NCBI GenBank assembly: GCA_019894955.1
Contig: JAGXNQ010000004.1
Location: 11,966-48,138 of the forward strand
Source of the DNA: Promethearchaeota archaeon
GTDB taxonomy: Archaea > Asgardarchaeota > Lokiarchaeia > Sigyniarchaeales > SOKP01
Direction: 5' to 3'
DNA: 36,173 bases
Part shown: piece by piece, positions 1-7,302 of the stretch
Position numbering within the stretch: the stretch's first letter is position 1
Layout: every line of letters begins with the position of its first letter
Position numbers and translations under genes: made by a program
Notes under the pieces: generated by a model
What the model was told of the DNA's origin: nothing
Seen by the model: only the letters and a program-made list of their open reading frames with translations
Databases searched by the model: none

Positions 1-311
1 ATACAATAAATATCATCTTAGAAATAATGGATATCACAGTTGAGTGTTCAGTATTTTTAGATAAGATCTTGATTGACCTTCTTAAAGATAGAGAGAATGT
101 CAAAGAATATTCAAGCCAAATTAATCAAAAAGAACACACAGTTGATCTTCTCAACATTAAACTTCGAAAAAGTCTTCAAGACACAGATTACAAAGTGAAT
201 TTTTTCACAATCTTTACGGTAGGAAACGTATTTGATATATTAGAAGCTATATCAGATTCTATTGAAGGCGTCGCTGACTACATAATGGTATTATTGACCA
301 GTGGTCTCTAA
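1..311 (+). CDS. PhoU-like (DUF47 family) protein, C-terminal part
   Basis: The frame is open to the left window edge: codons from base 3 run without a stop into the ATG at 27. The ORF-track start is therefore probably internal and the gene is cut off by the window. The visible hundred or so residues are helical and end in ISDSIEGVADYIMVLLTSGL. This resembles the last helix of DUF47/PhoU-like proteins, where a conserved E and D in a helical bundle bind metal. Family members usually act as accessory or regulatory proteins of phosphate transporters, often beside a PiT permease. The partner gene would lie to the left, outside the window. The assignment rests on the C-terminal motif only. Confidence 0.6.
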   Translation, partial: TINIILEIMDITVECSVFLDKILIDLLKDRENVKEYSSQINQKEHTVDLLNIKLRKSLQDTDYKVNFFTIFTVGNVFDILEAISDSIEGVADYIMVLLTSGL

Positions 312-442
312 AATTCATTTAATTTTGTAAATTTTATTTGACTGATAGAATTTAATCAAGTTATTTATCATATCAGCAAAAAAATAATAATGTATTGGAG
401 ATTAGTTTAATTATTGAAATAATTTAATTTTAATTTGAAATT

Positions 443-1801
443 ATGGTTCATAAATTTGTACATCCAATTGAAAATCGATACAGAACCGAAATAGCTTCAA
501 TTTTTACAGAAGAAACTAAATTAGAAAATTGGTTAAAGGTCGAAGCTGTTTTAGCAACAGTTAATGCCCAGTTGAATAACATTCCTACAAAAGCAGCTGA
601 AGAAATCAATAAAAAAGCAAATTTAAACTACGTTAAGCTCGATAGAGTTAAAGAAATTGATGATCAAATACATCACGATTTAATGGCTATGGTTAAAGCT
701 TTAGCAGAAAAATGTGAAGGAGATGCAGGAAAATATATCCATTTAGGAGCAACCAGTTATGATATTGAGGATACAGCTACAGCTTTACAACTTCGAGAGG
801 CTTTGAATTACATTAAAAAATCATTAACCGAATTACTGATTGTACTTTTTAGATTAATTGAAGAAAAAAAATCCTTAATATGTATTGGAAGGACTCATGG
901 ACAACATGCAATTCCTACCACTTATGGGATGAGATTTGGAGTTTGGGCTTATGAAATAAGCAGACATCTTGATAGATTAGAACAAATCCTAGAGCGAATA
1001 TCTTATGGAAAAATGTCTGGAGCTGTTGGGACAATGGCAAGTTTTGGAGAAAAAGGTATTAAAATTCAAACACAAGTAATGAAACTTCTTAACTTGAATT
1101 CTGTTTTAATCGCAAATCAAATAATACAAAGAGATCGCCATGCTGAAGTAATCATATTAACATCTTTAATTGGGCAATCTATAGCAAAAATAGCCCGAGA
1201 ATTTCGCATCCTTCAAAGAAATGAAGTTGCTGAAATGTTTGAACCATTCAAAAAAAGTCAAGTAGGTAGTTCAACGATGCCTCATAAAAGAAATCCTCAT
1301 AAATCAGAAAGGATCTGTAGTTTAGCGAGGATATTAAAATCTAACGTTATTCCTGCATTAGATAACATTATTTTAGAGGATGAAAGGGATCTTACGAATT
1401 CAGCCAATGAACGAATAATTTTTGCAGAAAATTTTATTCTTTTAGACTATATCATACAACAGATGACTTCTATTCTTCAAGGAGTCGAATTTGACGAAAT
1501 TCAAATTGAGAAAAACTTAAATCTTACTAAAGGGGCTTGTTTAAGCGAAAAAATTATGATAGAATTAGTTAATCGAGGAATTGGGAGACAAGAAGGTCAT
1601 GAAATACTAAGACAAGCCGTACAAAAAGCAATTAATGAAAATCGATTCATAGAAGAAATATTAAATGAAAATTCTAAAATAAAGGAAAAATTCTCTGAAA
1701 AAGAATTAAAAGATTTATTGGATCCACATCAATATATCGGGTTAGCACAAGCTCAGGTTGAACAATTATTAGACACACTAAGAAAAAAATATGATATATG
1801 A
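443..1801 (+). CDS. purB: Adenylosuccinate lyase
   Basis: PurB catalyses two fumarate-releasing steps, SAICAR to AICAR and adenylosuccinate to AMP, in cytosolic purine synthesis. The 452-residue length is normal for archaeal PurB. The fumarase/aspartase superfamily signature GSSTMPHKRNPHKSE lies near residue 275 on the mobile catalytic loop. TSYDIEDTATALQL (about 104-117) and RTHGQHAIPTT (about 150-160) are the other two conserved regions carrying substrate-binding and catalytic residues. No obvious Shine-Dalgarno site precedes the ATG. The stop overlaps the start of the purM-type gene (ATGA at 1798-1801), so the two are probably co-transcribed and translationally coupled. The gene looks complete. 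Confidence 0.95.
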   Translation: MVHKFVHPIENRYRTEIASIFTEETKLENWLKVEAVLATVNAQLNNIPTKAAEEINKKANLNYVKLDRVKEIDDQIHHDLMAMVKALAEKCEGDAGKYIHLGATSYDIEDTATALQLREALNYIKKSLTELLIVLFRLIEEKKSLICIGRTHGQHAIPTTYGMRFGVWAYEISRHLDRLEQILERISYGKMSGAVGTMASFGEKGIKIQTQVMKLLNLNSVLIANQIIQRDRHAEVIILTSLIGQSIAKIAREFRILQRNEVAEMFEPFKKSQVGSSTMPHKRNPHKSERICSLARILKSNVIPALDNIILEDERDLTNSANERIIFAENFILLDYIIQQMTSILQGVEFDEIQIEKNLNLTKGACLSEKIMIELVNRGIGRQEGHEILRQAVQKAINENRFIEEILNENSKIKEKFSEKELKDLLDPHQYIGLAQAQVEQLLDTLRKKYDI

Positions 1802-2985
1802 AAATGTCGGATGAAAAAGATATTTATTCTCAATTAGGTGTTTCTTCCAAAAAAGAAGATGTCCATAAAGCTTTAGAAAACATCAATAAGGGATTATTTC
1901 CAGGAGCTTTTTGTAAGATCGTGGAAGATGTAAGAATGAAGGACGACTTTTGTTCAATTTTTCATTCTGATGGGGCGGGAACTAAAAGTAGTTTAGCATA
2001 CATGTATTATAGAGAGACCAATGATATTTCTGTATTTAGAGGTATTGTAAGAGATGCAATGGTTATGAATATTGATGACATGTTATGCGTGGGGGCAACT
2101 GGGGATTATTTTTTATCGAATAATATTGGTAGAAATAGTCATTATATTTCAGGAGAAATTATTGCTGAAATTATAAATGAATATCAGTCCTACAGTAGTA
2201 AATTGACGGAACTCGGCTTAAAAGTGACTCTGTGTGGTGGTGAAACTGCTGATGTGGGGGACATTGTAAAGACTTTATTAGTTGACGCATCAATGTTTAC
2301 AACAATGGAGCGAAAAGATGTTATAGATGCATCGAATATTCAAGCTGGTGACGTAATATTAGGATTAGCTAGTGATGGAAAAGCCACATATGAAGATGAG
2401 TATAACAGTGGTATAGGAAGTAATGGATTAACCCTTGCTCGTCATGGTGTACTTTGTCATGACTACTACGAGAAATATCCCGAATGTATTGATAGAAAGA
2501 CTAATGAGGAATTACTTTTTTTTGGTTTGTATTTATTGACTGATAAGCTTCCAGGATTAGAATTAAATATTGGCAAATCTCTTCTATCTCCAACTAGAAC
2601 TTATGCTCCAGTATTAATTGAAATTTTACGTGATTTAAGGCAAGATATTCATGGGATCATTCAAAATACAGGGGGAGGGCAAACTAAGGTTTTGAATTTT
2701 GGTAAAGGATTAAAATTTATAAAAAATAACTTATTTAAACCACCTAAAATATTCGAAATTATTCAAAATTCCTCTGAAACACCATGGAGAGAAATGTACC
2801 AAGTTTTTAACATGGGGAGTCGTTTAGAAATCTACTGTAGTGAATCCAATGCAAAAAAGATCATTGAGATCTGTAGAAAGTTTTCAATTGGATCAAAAAT
2901 CGTTGGATTTTGTGAAGAGTTACCAAAAACACAAAATAATATTGTTGAAATTAAATCAGAATTTGGTTCTTTTGAATATACTTAA
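1798..2985 (+). CDS. purM: Phosphoribosylformylglycinamidine cyclo-ligase, Bacteroidetes-like long form
   Basis: This enzyme closes the imidazole ring (FGAM plus ATP to AIR) in purine synthesis. SDGAGTKSSLAYMY near residue 57 is the AIR-synthase ATP/substrate loop. VMNIDDMLCVGAT, CGGETADVGD and GSNGLTLARHGVL are PurM/PurL superfamily motifs. At 395 residues it is longer than the usual PurM of about 345. From memory, the N-terminal LGVSSKKEDVHKALENINKG and GLFPGAFCKIV segments closely match the divergent PurM of Bacteroidetes, not the usual archaeal PurM. Either of two ATGs two codons apart (1798 or 1804) could start it; the first gives an ATGA overlap with purB. Pathway assignment is strengthened by that coupling. 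Transfer from bacteria is inferred. Confidence 0.88.
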   Translation: MKMSDEKDIYSQLGVSSKKEDVHKALENINKGLFPGAFCKIVEDVRMKDDFCSIFHSDGAGTKSSLAYMYYRETNDISVFRGIVRDAMVMNIDDMLCVGATGDYFLSNNIGRNSHYISGEIIAEIINEYQSYSSKLTELGLKVTLCGGETADVGDIVKTLLVDASMFTTMERKDVIDASNIQAGDVILGLASDGKATYEDEYNSGIGSNGLTLARHGVLCHDYYEKYPECIDRKTNEELLFFGLYLLTDKLPGLELNIGKSLLSPTRTYAPVLIEILRDLRQDIHGIIQNTGGGQTKVLNFGKGLKFIKNNLFKPPKIFEIIQNSSETPWREMYQVFNMGSRLEIYCSESNAKKIIEICRKFSIGSKIVGFCEELPKTQNNIVEIKSEFGSFEYT

Positions 2986-3108
2986 CAGCAACTAGATAGA
3001 TTAAATATTGATGATAAAGAAAGGTTTAAAATTCATATTTTAAACGATAAAATTTATACCATTAATTATATTATAATTTCTAAATTAATTTAGTTAGGTA
3101 GTTCTTAT

Positions 3109-4170
3109 ATGACAAGAAAACGAAGTTCAAGTTCAAGGAAAAAAATGATTATTCAAAGATTCTATTTTTTACTTGAGACTATCCTCATTTTTCTGGGTAT
3201 CTTCCTTACCTCAATCATATTAATTCCATTATCATTTCTTGAAAGTTATGGAGTAATTTATGGCATTTCATTTTATCTAGTAAGGGCCATGACAGTAATT
3301 GTAGCTGTGACTTTGTTCATGTATGTTTCTAACTTTGCCTTATATGGGAAGAGAGGAGAGCTTATTTTAGAAAGAGATATTAGCCCACCTAGAAATTTTC
3401 TCGGTTTATTTGGGATAAAAAGATCAAATTTTAAGTTTCAATTATTATATGGGATTTTGATTTTATTTTTGGTATTTATTCCAATTGATTTCTTAACTTA
3501 TTTTTTTGCACCACAGATGCTCGTATATTCCGCTGAGGTCTTAACCTTTAACATTTCAAATTCCTATTTTTCGGAACCATATCTCATATTTTTAGGTTCA
3601 GTAATAATCATACAATTTTCAGTTGCTTTTTATGAGGAATCACTAACTAGGGGATTTTTAGCAAATAGGGGGAGTGATTATATTCCCAAAATGTCTGCAG
3701 TTATAATGTCTTCCTTCTATTTTGGTATGGGGCATTTTGCTTATATATTTAGTCCTGCGAGCCCCCAAATTCCCACGATTTTTCCTTTTATATGGTTGAT
3801 TGAAGCATTTTTCATAGGGATCGTCCTATCGATGACAGTTTTAAGGCGACGGTGGATTTTTCCCGCTATATTCGCACACGGCATGAATAATATTATATCT
3901 GCGCATGCAATTTGGAATTATCTTCAAGGAAATGATTTCATGATACTAGCATTATTTCTCTATCTTCCATTAATGATTATTGGTGTCGTATTATTATTAT
4001 TGGAATTTCCCCTCATTAAAGAAAGCTTATCTTTAGGTACAAAAGAACTAAAGTTATATTTAAAAAATGAAGTTCAAGTTAATGAAAATACTGGTTCTAA
4101 AATAATACGAATATTGCTCGACTTTTTGTTTGGATTTCTTATTTTTGTTATAGGATTTGTTTTTTATTAA
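3109..4170 (+). CDS. CPBP-family intramembrane glutamic endopeptidase (CAAX protease-like)
   Basis: This is a polytopic membrane protein of 353 residues with about eight hydrophobic segments after a basic N-terminus (TRKRSSSSRKKM). The family's three motifs are all present in order: EExxxR in FYEESLTRGFL (about residue 175), FxxxH in FYFGMGHFAY (about 205) and HxxxN in FAHGMNNI (about 258). These form the Glu/His active site within the membrane, as in Rce1 and other CPBP (formerly Abi) proteins. The substrate is unknown. Family members process prenylated proteins or signal/bacteriocin peptides. The stop is 12 bases before the next start, so it likely shares an mRNA with the phosphodiesterase. 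A TATA-like stretch near 3067 suggests its own promoter. Confidence 0.85.
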   Translation: MTRKRSSSSRKKMIIQRFYFLLETILIFLGIFLTSIILIPLSFLESYGVIYGISFYLVRAMTVIVAVTLFMYVSNFALYGKRGELILERDISPPRNFLGLFGIKRSNFKFQLLYGILILFLVFIPIDFLTYFFAPQMLVYSAEVLTFNISNSYFSEPYLIFLGSVIIIQFSVAFYEESLTRGFLANRGSDYIPKMSAVIMSSFYFGMGHFAYIFSPASPQIPTIFPFIWLIEAFFIGIVLSMTVLRRRWIFPAIFAHGMNNIISAHAIWNYLQGNDFMILALFLYLPLMIIGVVLLLLEFPLIKESLSLGTKELKLYLKNEVQVNENTGSKIIRILLDFLFGFLIFVIGFVFY

Positions 4171-4182
4171 TGGTGCGATAGA

Positions 4183-4707
4183 ATGGTTAAGTATGGAATA
4201 ATTTCAGATTCACATATTGCTGAAAATGATGATATAACCAAGATTAATGCTTTGATATATGAGTTGAAAAGAGTTTTCAACGACGTTGATCAAATTATTC
4301 ATGCAGGGGATATTTGTAGCAAGAATTTTCTGAGTGAATTAAATGCGATAGCTCCTACTATATCTGTTAGAGGTCATGACGACAAAATAAAAGATCTGGA
4401 CAATTTCATAAAATTTTCTGCTGGAAGATATAATATTGGTGTTATTCATGAACAACCAAATGATTTGGAGAATTTTTTTAAAAGTAATGATATTCATATA
4501 CTAATAATTGGTCACTCTCACCAACCATTTATAAAAGGGACAAAATACAACACATTGCTCATAAATCCTGGTAGTCCTACAAACCCTAAAGCACCACCTC
4601 AAAAAAAAGGTTTTGATGAACCAATTGCTAGACCGAGCGTGATAACCATGTCTATTGATGAAAACGACATTTTATCTACTTATATCATAAATTTAAAATT
4701 AGACTAA
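4183..4707 (+). CDS. YfcE/MJ0936-type metallophosphodiesterase
   Basis: This is a calcineurin-like phosphoesterase of 174 residues, the normal size for the YfcE/MJ0936 group of small archaeal and bacterial phosphodiesterases. Metal-site motifs are visible in order: SDSHI (about 8-12), HAGDI (about 41-45), RGHDD (about 65-69), VIHE and IGHSHQP. NPGSPTNP near the end is also conserved. The third motif is normally RGNxD or GNH; here the metal-bridging Asn is replaced by His. The remaining ligands look intact, so activity is plausible but metal preference may differ. A Shine-Dalgarno-like GGTGCGAT lies 5-10 bases before the ATG, immediately after the upstream stop. Its natural substrate is unknown. 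Confidence 0.85.
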   Translation: MVKYGIISDSHIAENDDITKINALIYELKRVFNDVDQIIHAGDICSKNFLSELNAIAPTISVRGHDDKIKDLDNFIKFSAGRYNIGVIHEQPNDLENFFKSNDIHILIIGHSHQPFIKGTKYNTLLINPGSPTNPKAPPQKKGFDEPIARPSVITMSIDENDILSTYIINLKLD

Positions 4708-4835
4708 TTCGATTTTATTTTAGAATCAAAATATGATTGTAATTGTATAAAATAGAAATAAGTTAATGTTAAATATGGTAAAGAGCTTATAATTTACATA
4801 TTTATGAATCTAAATAACGAGTGTGAAAATTTGAA

Positions 4836-5234
4836 ATGGTTAACAAACTTGAAATGATTCTCAAAGAACTCAATGATAATGGTAATTTTCGAGCATCTCT
4901 TTTTTCTACTTCCACAGGACTTGTTTTAGCCTCACAAAAGGTAGATGAAGTTGATGAAAGAGTAATAGCGGCTATGGGATCCTTACTGAGCGATGCCGCA
5001 TATAAAGCATCTGAAGAATTAAGTTTATCCCTATTAGCAAGTTTGAAGATCAAGTATGTTGATGATTTTGTTATTTGTAGAAATATCATTATGAAAGATG
5101 AAAAAACTCAATTTTTATTAGCTGTTCTCTCTAAACCACCAGAATCAGATGATATAGAAAGATATTATGAACAATTACTTGATTGGGCTGTACAAAATAG
5201 TTTTCCAGATTTAGAGAAATTATCAACTATTTAA
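4836..5234 (+). CDS. Roadblock/LC7 domain protein
   Basis: This 132-residue protein consists of a single Roadblock/LC7 fold. It has an N-terminal helix (VNKLEMILKELNDNGNFR), a strand pair with ASLFSTSTGLVLASQ, a long helix rich in Ala/Ser around residues 45-65, then strands DDFVICRNIIM and TQFLLAVLS. The fold belongs to partners or regulators of small GTPases (MglB, Ragulator, dynein light chains) and is strongly expanded in Asgard archaea. No GTPase gene is adjacent in this window, so the partner is unknown. The downstream hydrolase gene is convergent. I chose the ATG at 4836 because the domain begins immediately after it. Confidence 0.8.
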   Translation: MVNKLEMILKELNDNGNFRASLFSTSTGLVLASQKVDEVDERVIAAMGSLLSDAAYKASEELSLSLLASLKIKYVDDFVICRNIIMKDEKTQFLLAVLSKPPESDDIERYYEQLLDWAVQNSFPDLEKLSTI

Positions 5235-5277
5235 GATGGAATTCACTCATAACTACCTTTTCAATATTTTATAAAGT

Positions 5278-5935
5278 TTAAATTTTTTTTATAAATTTGA
5301 CAACTTCATCGGCCAAAATTCCTTCTGAACCCCAATAGAAGTGATCAGCTCCCTTGATTATGATTTTTTCTTTTGGCTCTTTATAGAGATTATAATGAGA
5401 AAAGAAATTATCATATTTTGCAATAGAATCCTGATCTCCTTGAATAAATAATTTAGGTTTGTTAGTTTGAGACATATTTCTGTAATTTGTTCCCATAAAA
5501 TCCCATGGAAACGAGATCGCACAGTACCCTATAATTGATTTAGTAAAATTTACAGCTGAACATCCGATTGCTGCCCCATAAGAATATCCGCAGATGAGTA
5601 TTGTTTGATTCTCTTTTTTTTGAAGAAAAGTGATACAACTATGAACATCAGATAACTCTCCAGGTCCTCCAGAATGATTTCCAGTTGATCTTTCTACACC
5701 TCTAAAATTGAAACGTAAACACGAGATATTGTTTTTCACTAAATGATCGAAAATAGTTGATATGACATTATTATGCATTGAGCCACCATATTTTCCCTTT
5801 CTTAGGATAATCCTAAAGAAATTGAGGATGAGGATGGCACAGTAAAACAATTATGTCATTATTTTCAATGCTAGATTGAAAAAACTCCGCTTCTAAAGAT
5901 ACCTCATTACCTTGAATCATTATGTTATTAGACAT
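5278..5935 (-). CDS. COG2945-type alpha/beta hydrolase, reading frame split by a 31-base insert (possible pseudogene)
   Basis: This is a serine hydrolase of the COG2945 group. The nucleophile elbow GYSYGAA, the acid in QGDQDSI and the histidine in GADHFYWG are intact, as is LRFNFRGVERS. The family's N-terminal signature is HPHPxYGGSMxNNV. Here LLCHPHPQ lies in one frame, starting from an ATG at 5935, and YGGSMHNNVI in another. The two are separated by exactly 31 extra bases (5791-5821) holding a hairpin and an in-frame TAG. Deleting those 31 bases would give one continuous frame of about 208 residues with canonical spacing. The ORF-track start (TTG at 5850) reads the HPHP region out of frame and is not a credible N-terminus. 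The gene is either a recent pseudogene, expresses a truncated product, or skips the insert. Confidence 0.75.
5791..5821 (-). repeat. 31-base hairpin-forming insertion inside the hydrolase gene
   Basis: On the plus strand the arms TTTCTTAGGAT and ATCCTAAAGAAA are inverted copies differing by one extra base. On the mRNA they would make a stem of about 10 bp with a single bulge and a 3-base loop, followed by GGGAAAA. The in-frame TAG lies in the 5' arm. The segment falls between the Gln and Tyr codons of HPHPQ/YGGSM. There is only a one-base ambiguity in where the insertion could be drawn, so I see no target-site duplication. I did not see a second copy in the window by eye. Confidence 0.7.
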
Positions 5936-5977
5936 AATTTTAATTAGATTTAATTCTATAATAATTATACCATAGAA

Positions 5978-5984
5978 GGTGATC
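5978..5984 (+). promoter_or_regulatory. Shine-Dalgarno site that decides the nadC start
   Basis: GGTGATC matches the complement of the usual archaeal 16S rRNA 3' end and ends 6 bases before a TTG at 5991. The ORF-track GTG start at 5979 lies inside this site, so TTG at 5991 is the better start. The same core precedes eif5a. Confidence 0.65.
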
Positions 5985-5990
5985 ACCGAA

Positions 5991-6845
5991 TTGAAGTTTA
6001 ATAACTTGATTTTAGAACGAAAAATTAGAGAATTTCTCGAAGAAGATTGTCATTTCAGCGACATAAGTTCAAGTATAATCCCCAAAAATGCAATTAGTTC
6101 CGCAAAAATAATTACTAAAAGCAGTGGTTATATTAGTGGATTAGAAGAATTGAAAATGATTTATAATATCTTAAATGTAACCGTGAACCTTGTTAAAGAA
6201 GATGGAGATCACGTGAAAAAGGGAGACATCCTCGCACATTTAAAAGGAAAAACACAATCAATATTATTGGGAGAACGAACAGCTCTAAATTTACTCTCTC
6301 ATATGAGTGCTATAACCAATACTACTCGGAAATATGTGGAAATTATTAGAGATTCTGGAAAATCAGTGAAAATAGCTTGTACCCGTAAAACCCTGCCAGG
6401 ATTACGAATTTTTGAGAAAAAAGCAGTTATTCTTGGTGGAGGGGAAACTCATCGTTTTTCTCTCGATGATATGGTACTATTGAAAGATACACATTTAAAA
6501 TATTTTAACGGAAATATCGAAGAAATGATGATAGAAATAAAAAAGAATACCAGTTTCACAAAAAAAATAGAAATCGAAATTGAACGAGTTGAAGATGTTT
6601 TAATTGCAGCTAAATTTGGTGCAGACATAATTATGCTAGATAATATGAATCCTGACCAAGTAGAGGATGCAATTAGTACATTAAAAAAGAATAAAGTCCG
6701 TGGATTTGTATTAGTTGAAGTTTCAGGGGGTATTACATTAGATAATATAGTAGATTATGTGATTGCTGAACCAGATATAATAAGTTCCAGTGAATTAACT
6801 CAATTTCCCTCTGAAAAAGTTGATATTTCACTACGATTTGACTAA
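5991..6845 (+). CDS. nadC: Nicotinate-nucleotide pyrophosphorylase (carboxylating)
   Basis: NadC converts quinolinate plus PRPP to nicotinate mononucleotide, CO2 and PPi in de novo NAD synthesis. The N-terminal part carries EFLEEDCHFSDISS, the NadC opening usually read as EDxxxGDITS. GERTALNLLSHMSAI, CTRKTLPGLRIFEKKAV and GGGETHRFSLDDMVLLKD contain the PRPP/quinolinate-binding Arg, Lys and His residues. A TIM-barrel end follows with EIEIERVEDVLIA, IIMLDNM and VEVSGGI. The related ModD family is an alternative, but the KxAVxxGGGxTHRFxLDDMVLxKD pattern is that of archaeal NadC. I prefer the TTG start at 5991 because a Shine-Dalgarno site overlaps the earlier GTG. NAD kinase is encoded 15 kb away in the same window. 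Confidence 0.88.
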   Translation: MKFNNLILERKIREFLEEDCHFSDISSSIIPKNAISSAKIITKSSGYISGLEELKMIYNILNVTVNLVKEDGDHVKKGDILAHLKGKTQSILLGERTALNLLSHMSAITNTTRKYVEIIRDSGKSVKIACTRKTLPGLRIFEKKAVILGGGETHRFSLDDMVLLKDTHLKYFNGNIEEMMIEIKKNTSFTKKIEIEIERVEDVLIAAKFGADIIMLDNMNPDQVEDAISTLKKNKVRGFVLVEVSGGITLDNIVDYVIAEPDIISSSELTQFPSEKVDISLRFD

Positions 6846-6854
6846 TCGAATATT

Positions 6855-7247
6855 TTAATCGATAACAATCTCATGGATTGAGCAGGATACATCTTTTATC
6901 TTAGCCAGAGAATGATACAAATCTTTTATAAGTCCAAATTCTCCTACTGTTAAAACTACTTCAATTTTCTTTTCTACAATTCTCCAATCAGTGACTGCTT
7001 TTATAATCGTATTGAATTGGTTATACAATTCTGAAATTTCATCTGAAATTATATTTTTAAAGGGATAGACTAAATTTATTATCATTATCTTATATCCATT
7101 CAAATTCTCAAATTTCTCATAATTTTCAATGAATTTTACAATTGCATCCCTTAAAGCTTCACTTTTTGAATTAAATCCACTTCTAAAACGAACTTTTTCA
7201 AATCTAACTAATAAATCATCACTGACTTGCAAAGAAATCATTTTCAT
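6855..7247 (-). CDS. NikR-like ribbon-helix-helix regulator lacking nickel ligands
   Basis: The N-terminal 45 residues form a CopG/NikR ribbon-helix-helix domain: a strand MISLQVSDDLL, then helices containing RSGFNSKSEALRDAIVKFI. Residues 50-130 resemble the ACT-like tetramerisation domain of NikR. In that domain NikR binds nickel through His residues and one Cys. Here the matching strand reads WRIVEKKIEVVLTVG, with no His or Cys, so a nickel sensor is unlikely. It may sense another small ligand through the ACT-like fold, or none. It lies 55 bases downstream of the aldolase gene in the same direction and converges on nadC with a 9-base gap. Its target is unknown; the aldolase or its own operon is possible. 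Confidence 0.78.
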   Translation of the reverse strand: MKMISLQVSDDLLVRFEKVRFRSGFNSKSEALRDAIVKFIENYEKFENLNGYKIMIINLVYPFKNIISDEISELYNQFNTIIKAVTDWRIVEKKIEVVLTVGEFGLIKDLYHSLAKIKDVSCSIHEIVID

Positions 7248-7302
7248 AATTACAATTATGAAGATTTAATTATAAATTTTAGATGAAAAATAAACTCCAA
7301 GT

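Noticed and set aside
3001-3030. C/D-box small RNA (TGATGA at about 3009)
   Set aside because: No matching D box (CTGA) or terminal stem is present in the intergenic stretch.
4802-5089. 95-residue minus-strand ORF
   Set aside because: It lies antisense within the Roadblock gene, with no recognisable motif; a shadow ORF.
5791-5821. Archaeal bulge-helix-bulge intron as explanation of the hydrolase split
   Set aside because: I tried pairing intron bases 2-5 with exon-2 bases 2-5 for both possible boundaries and found no 4-bp helix. The symmetric hairpin does not place 3-base bulges at the junctions.
5791-5835. T4 gene-60-style ribosome bypassing
   Set aside because: The stop codon in a hairpin is suggestive. 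However, the codons before the stop (CAA, TTT, CTT) do not match the codon just before the restored frame (AAA or TAT), as simple bypassing would need.
5991-6845. ModD (molybdenum transport-associated) instead of NadC
   Set aside because: The TRKTLPGLRIFEKKAV and GGGETHRFSLDDMVLLKD motifs fit archaeal NadC, and no molybdate transport genes are nearby.
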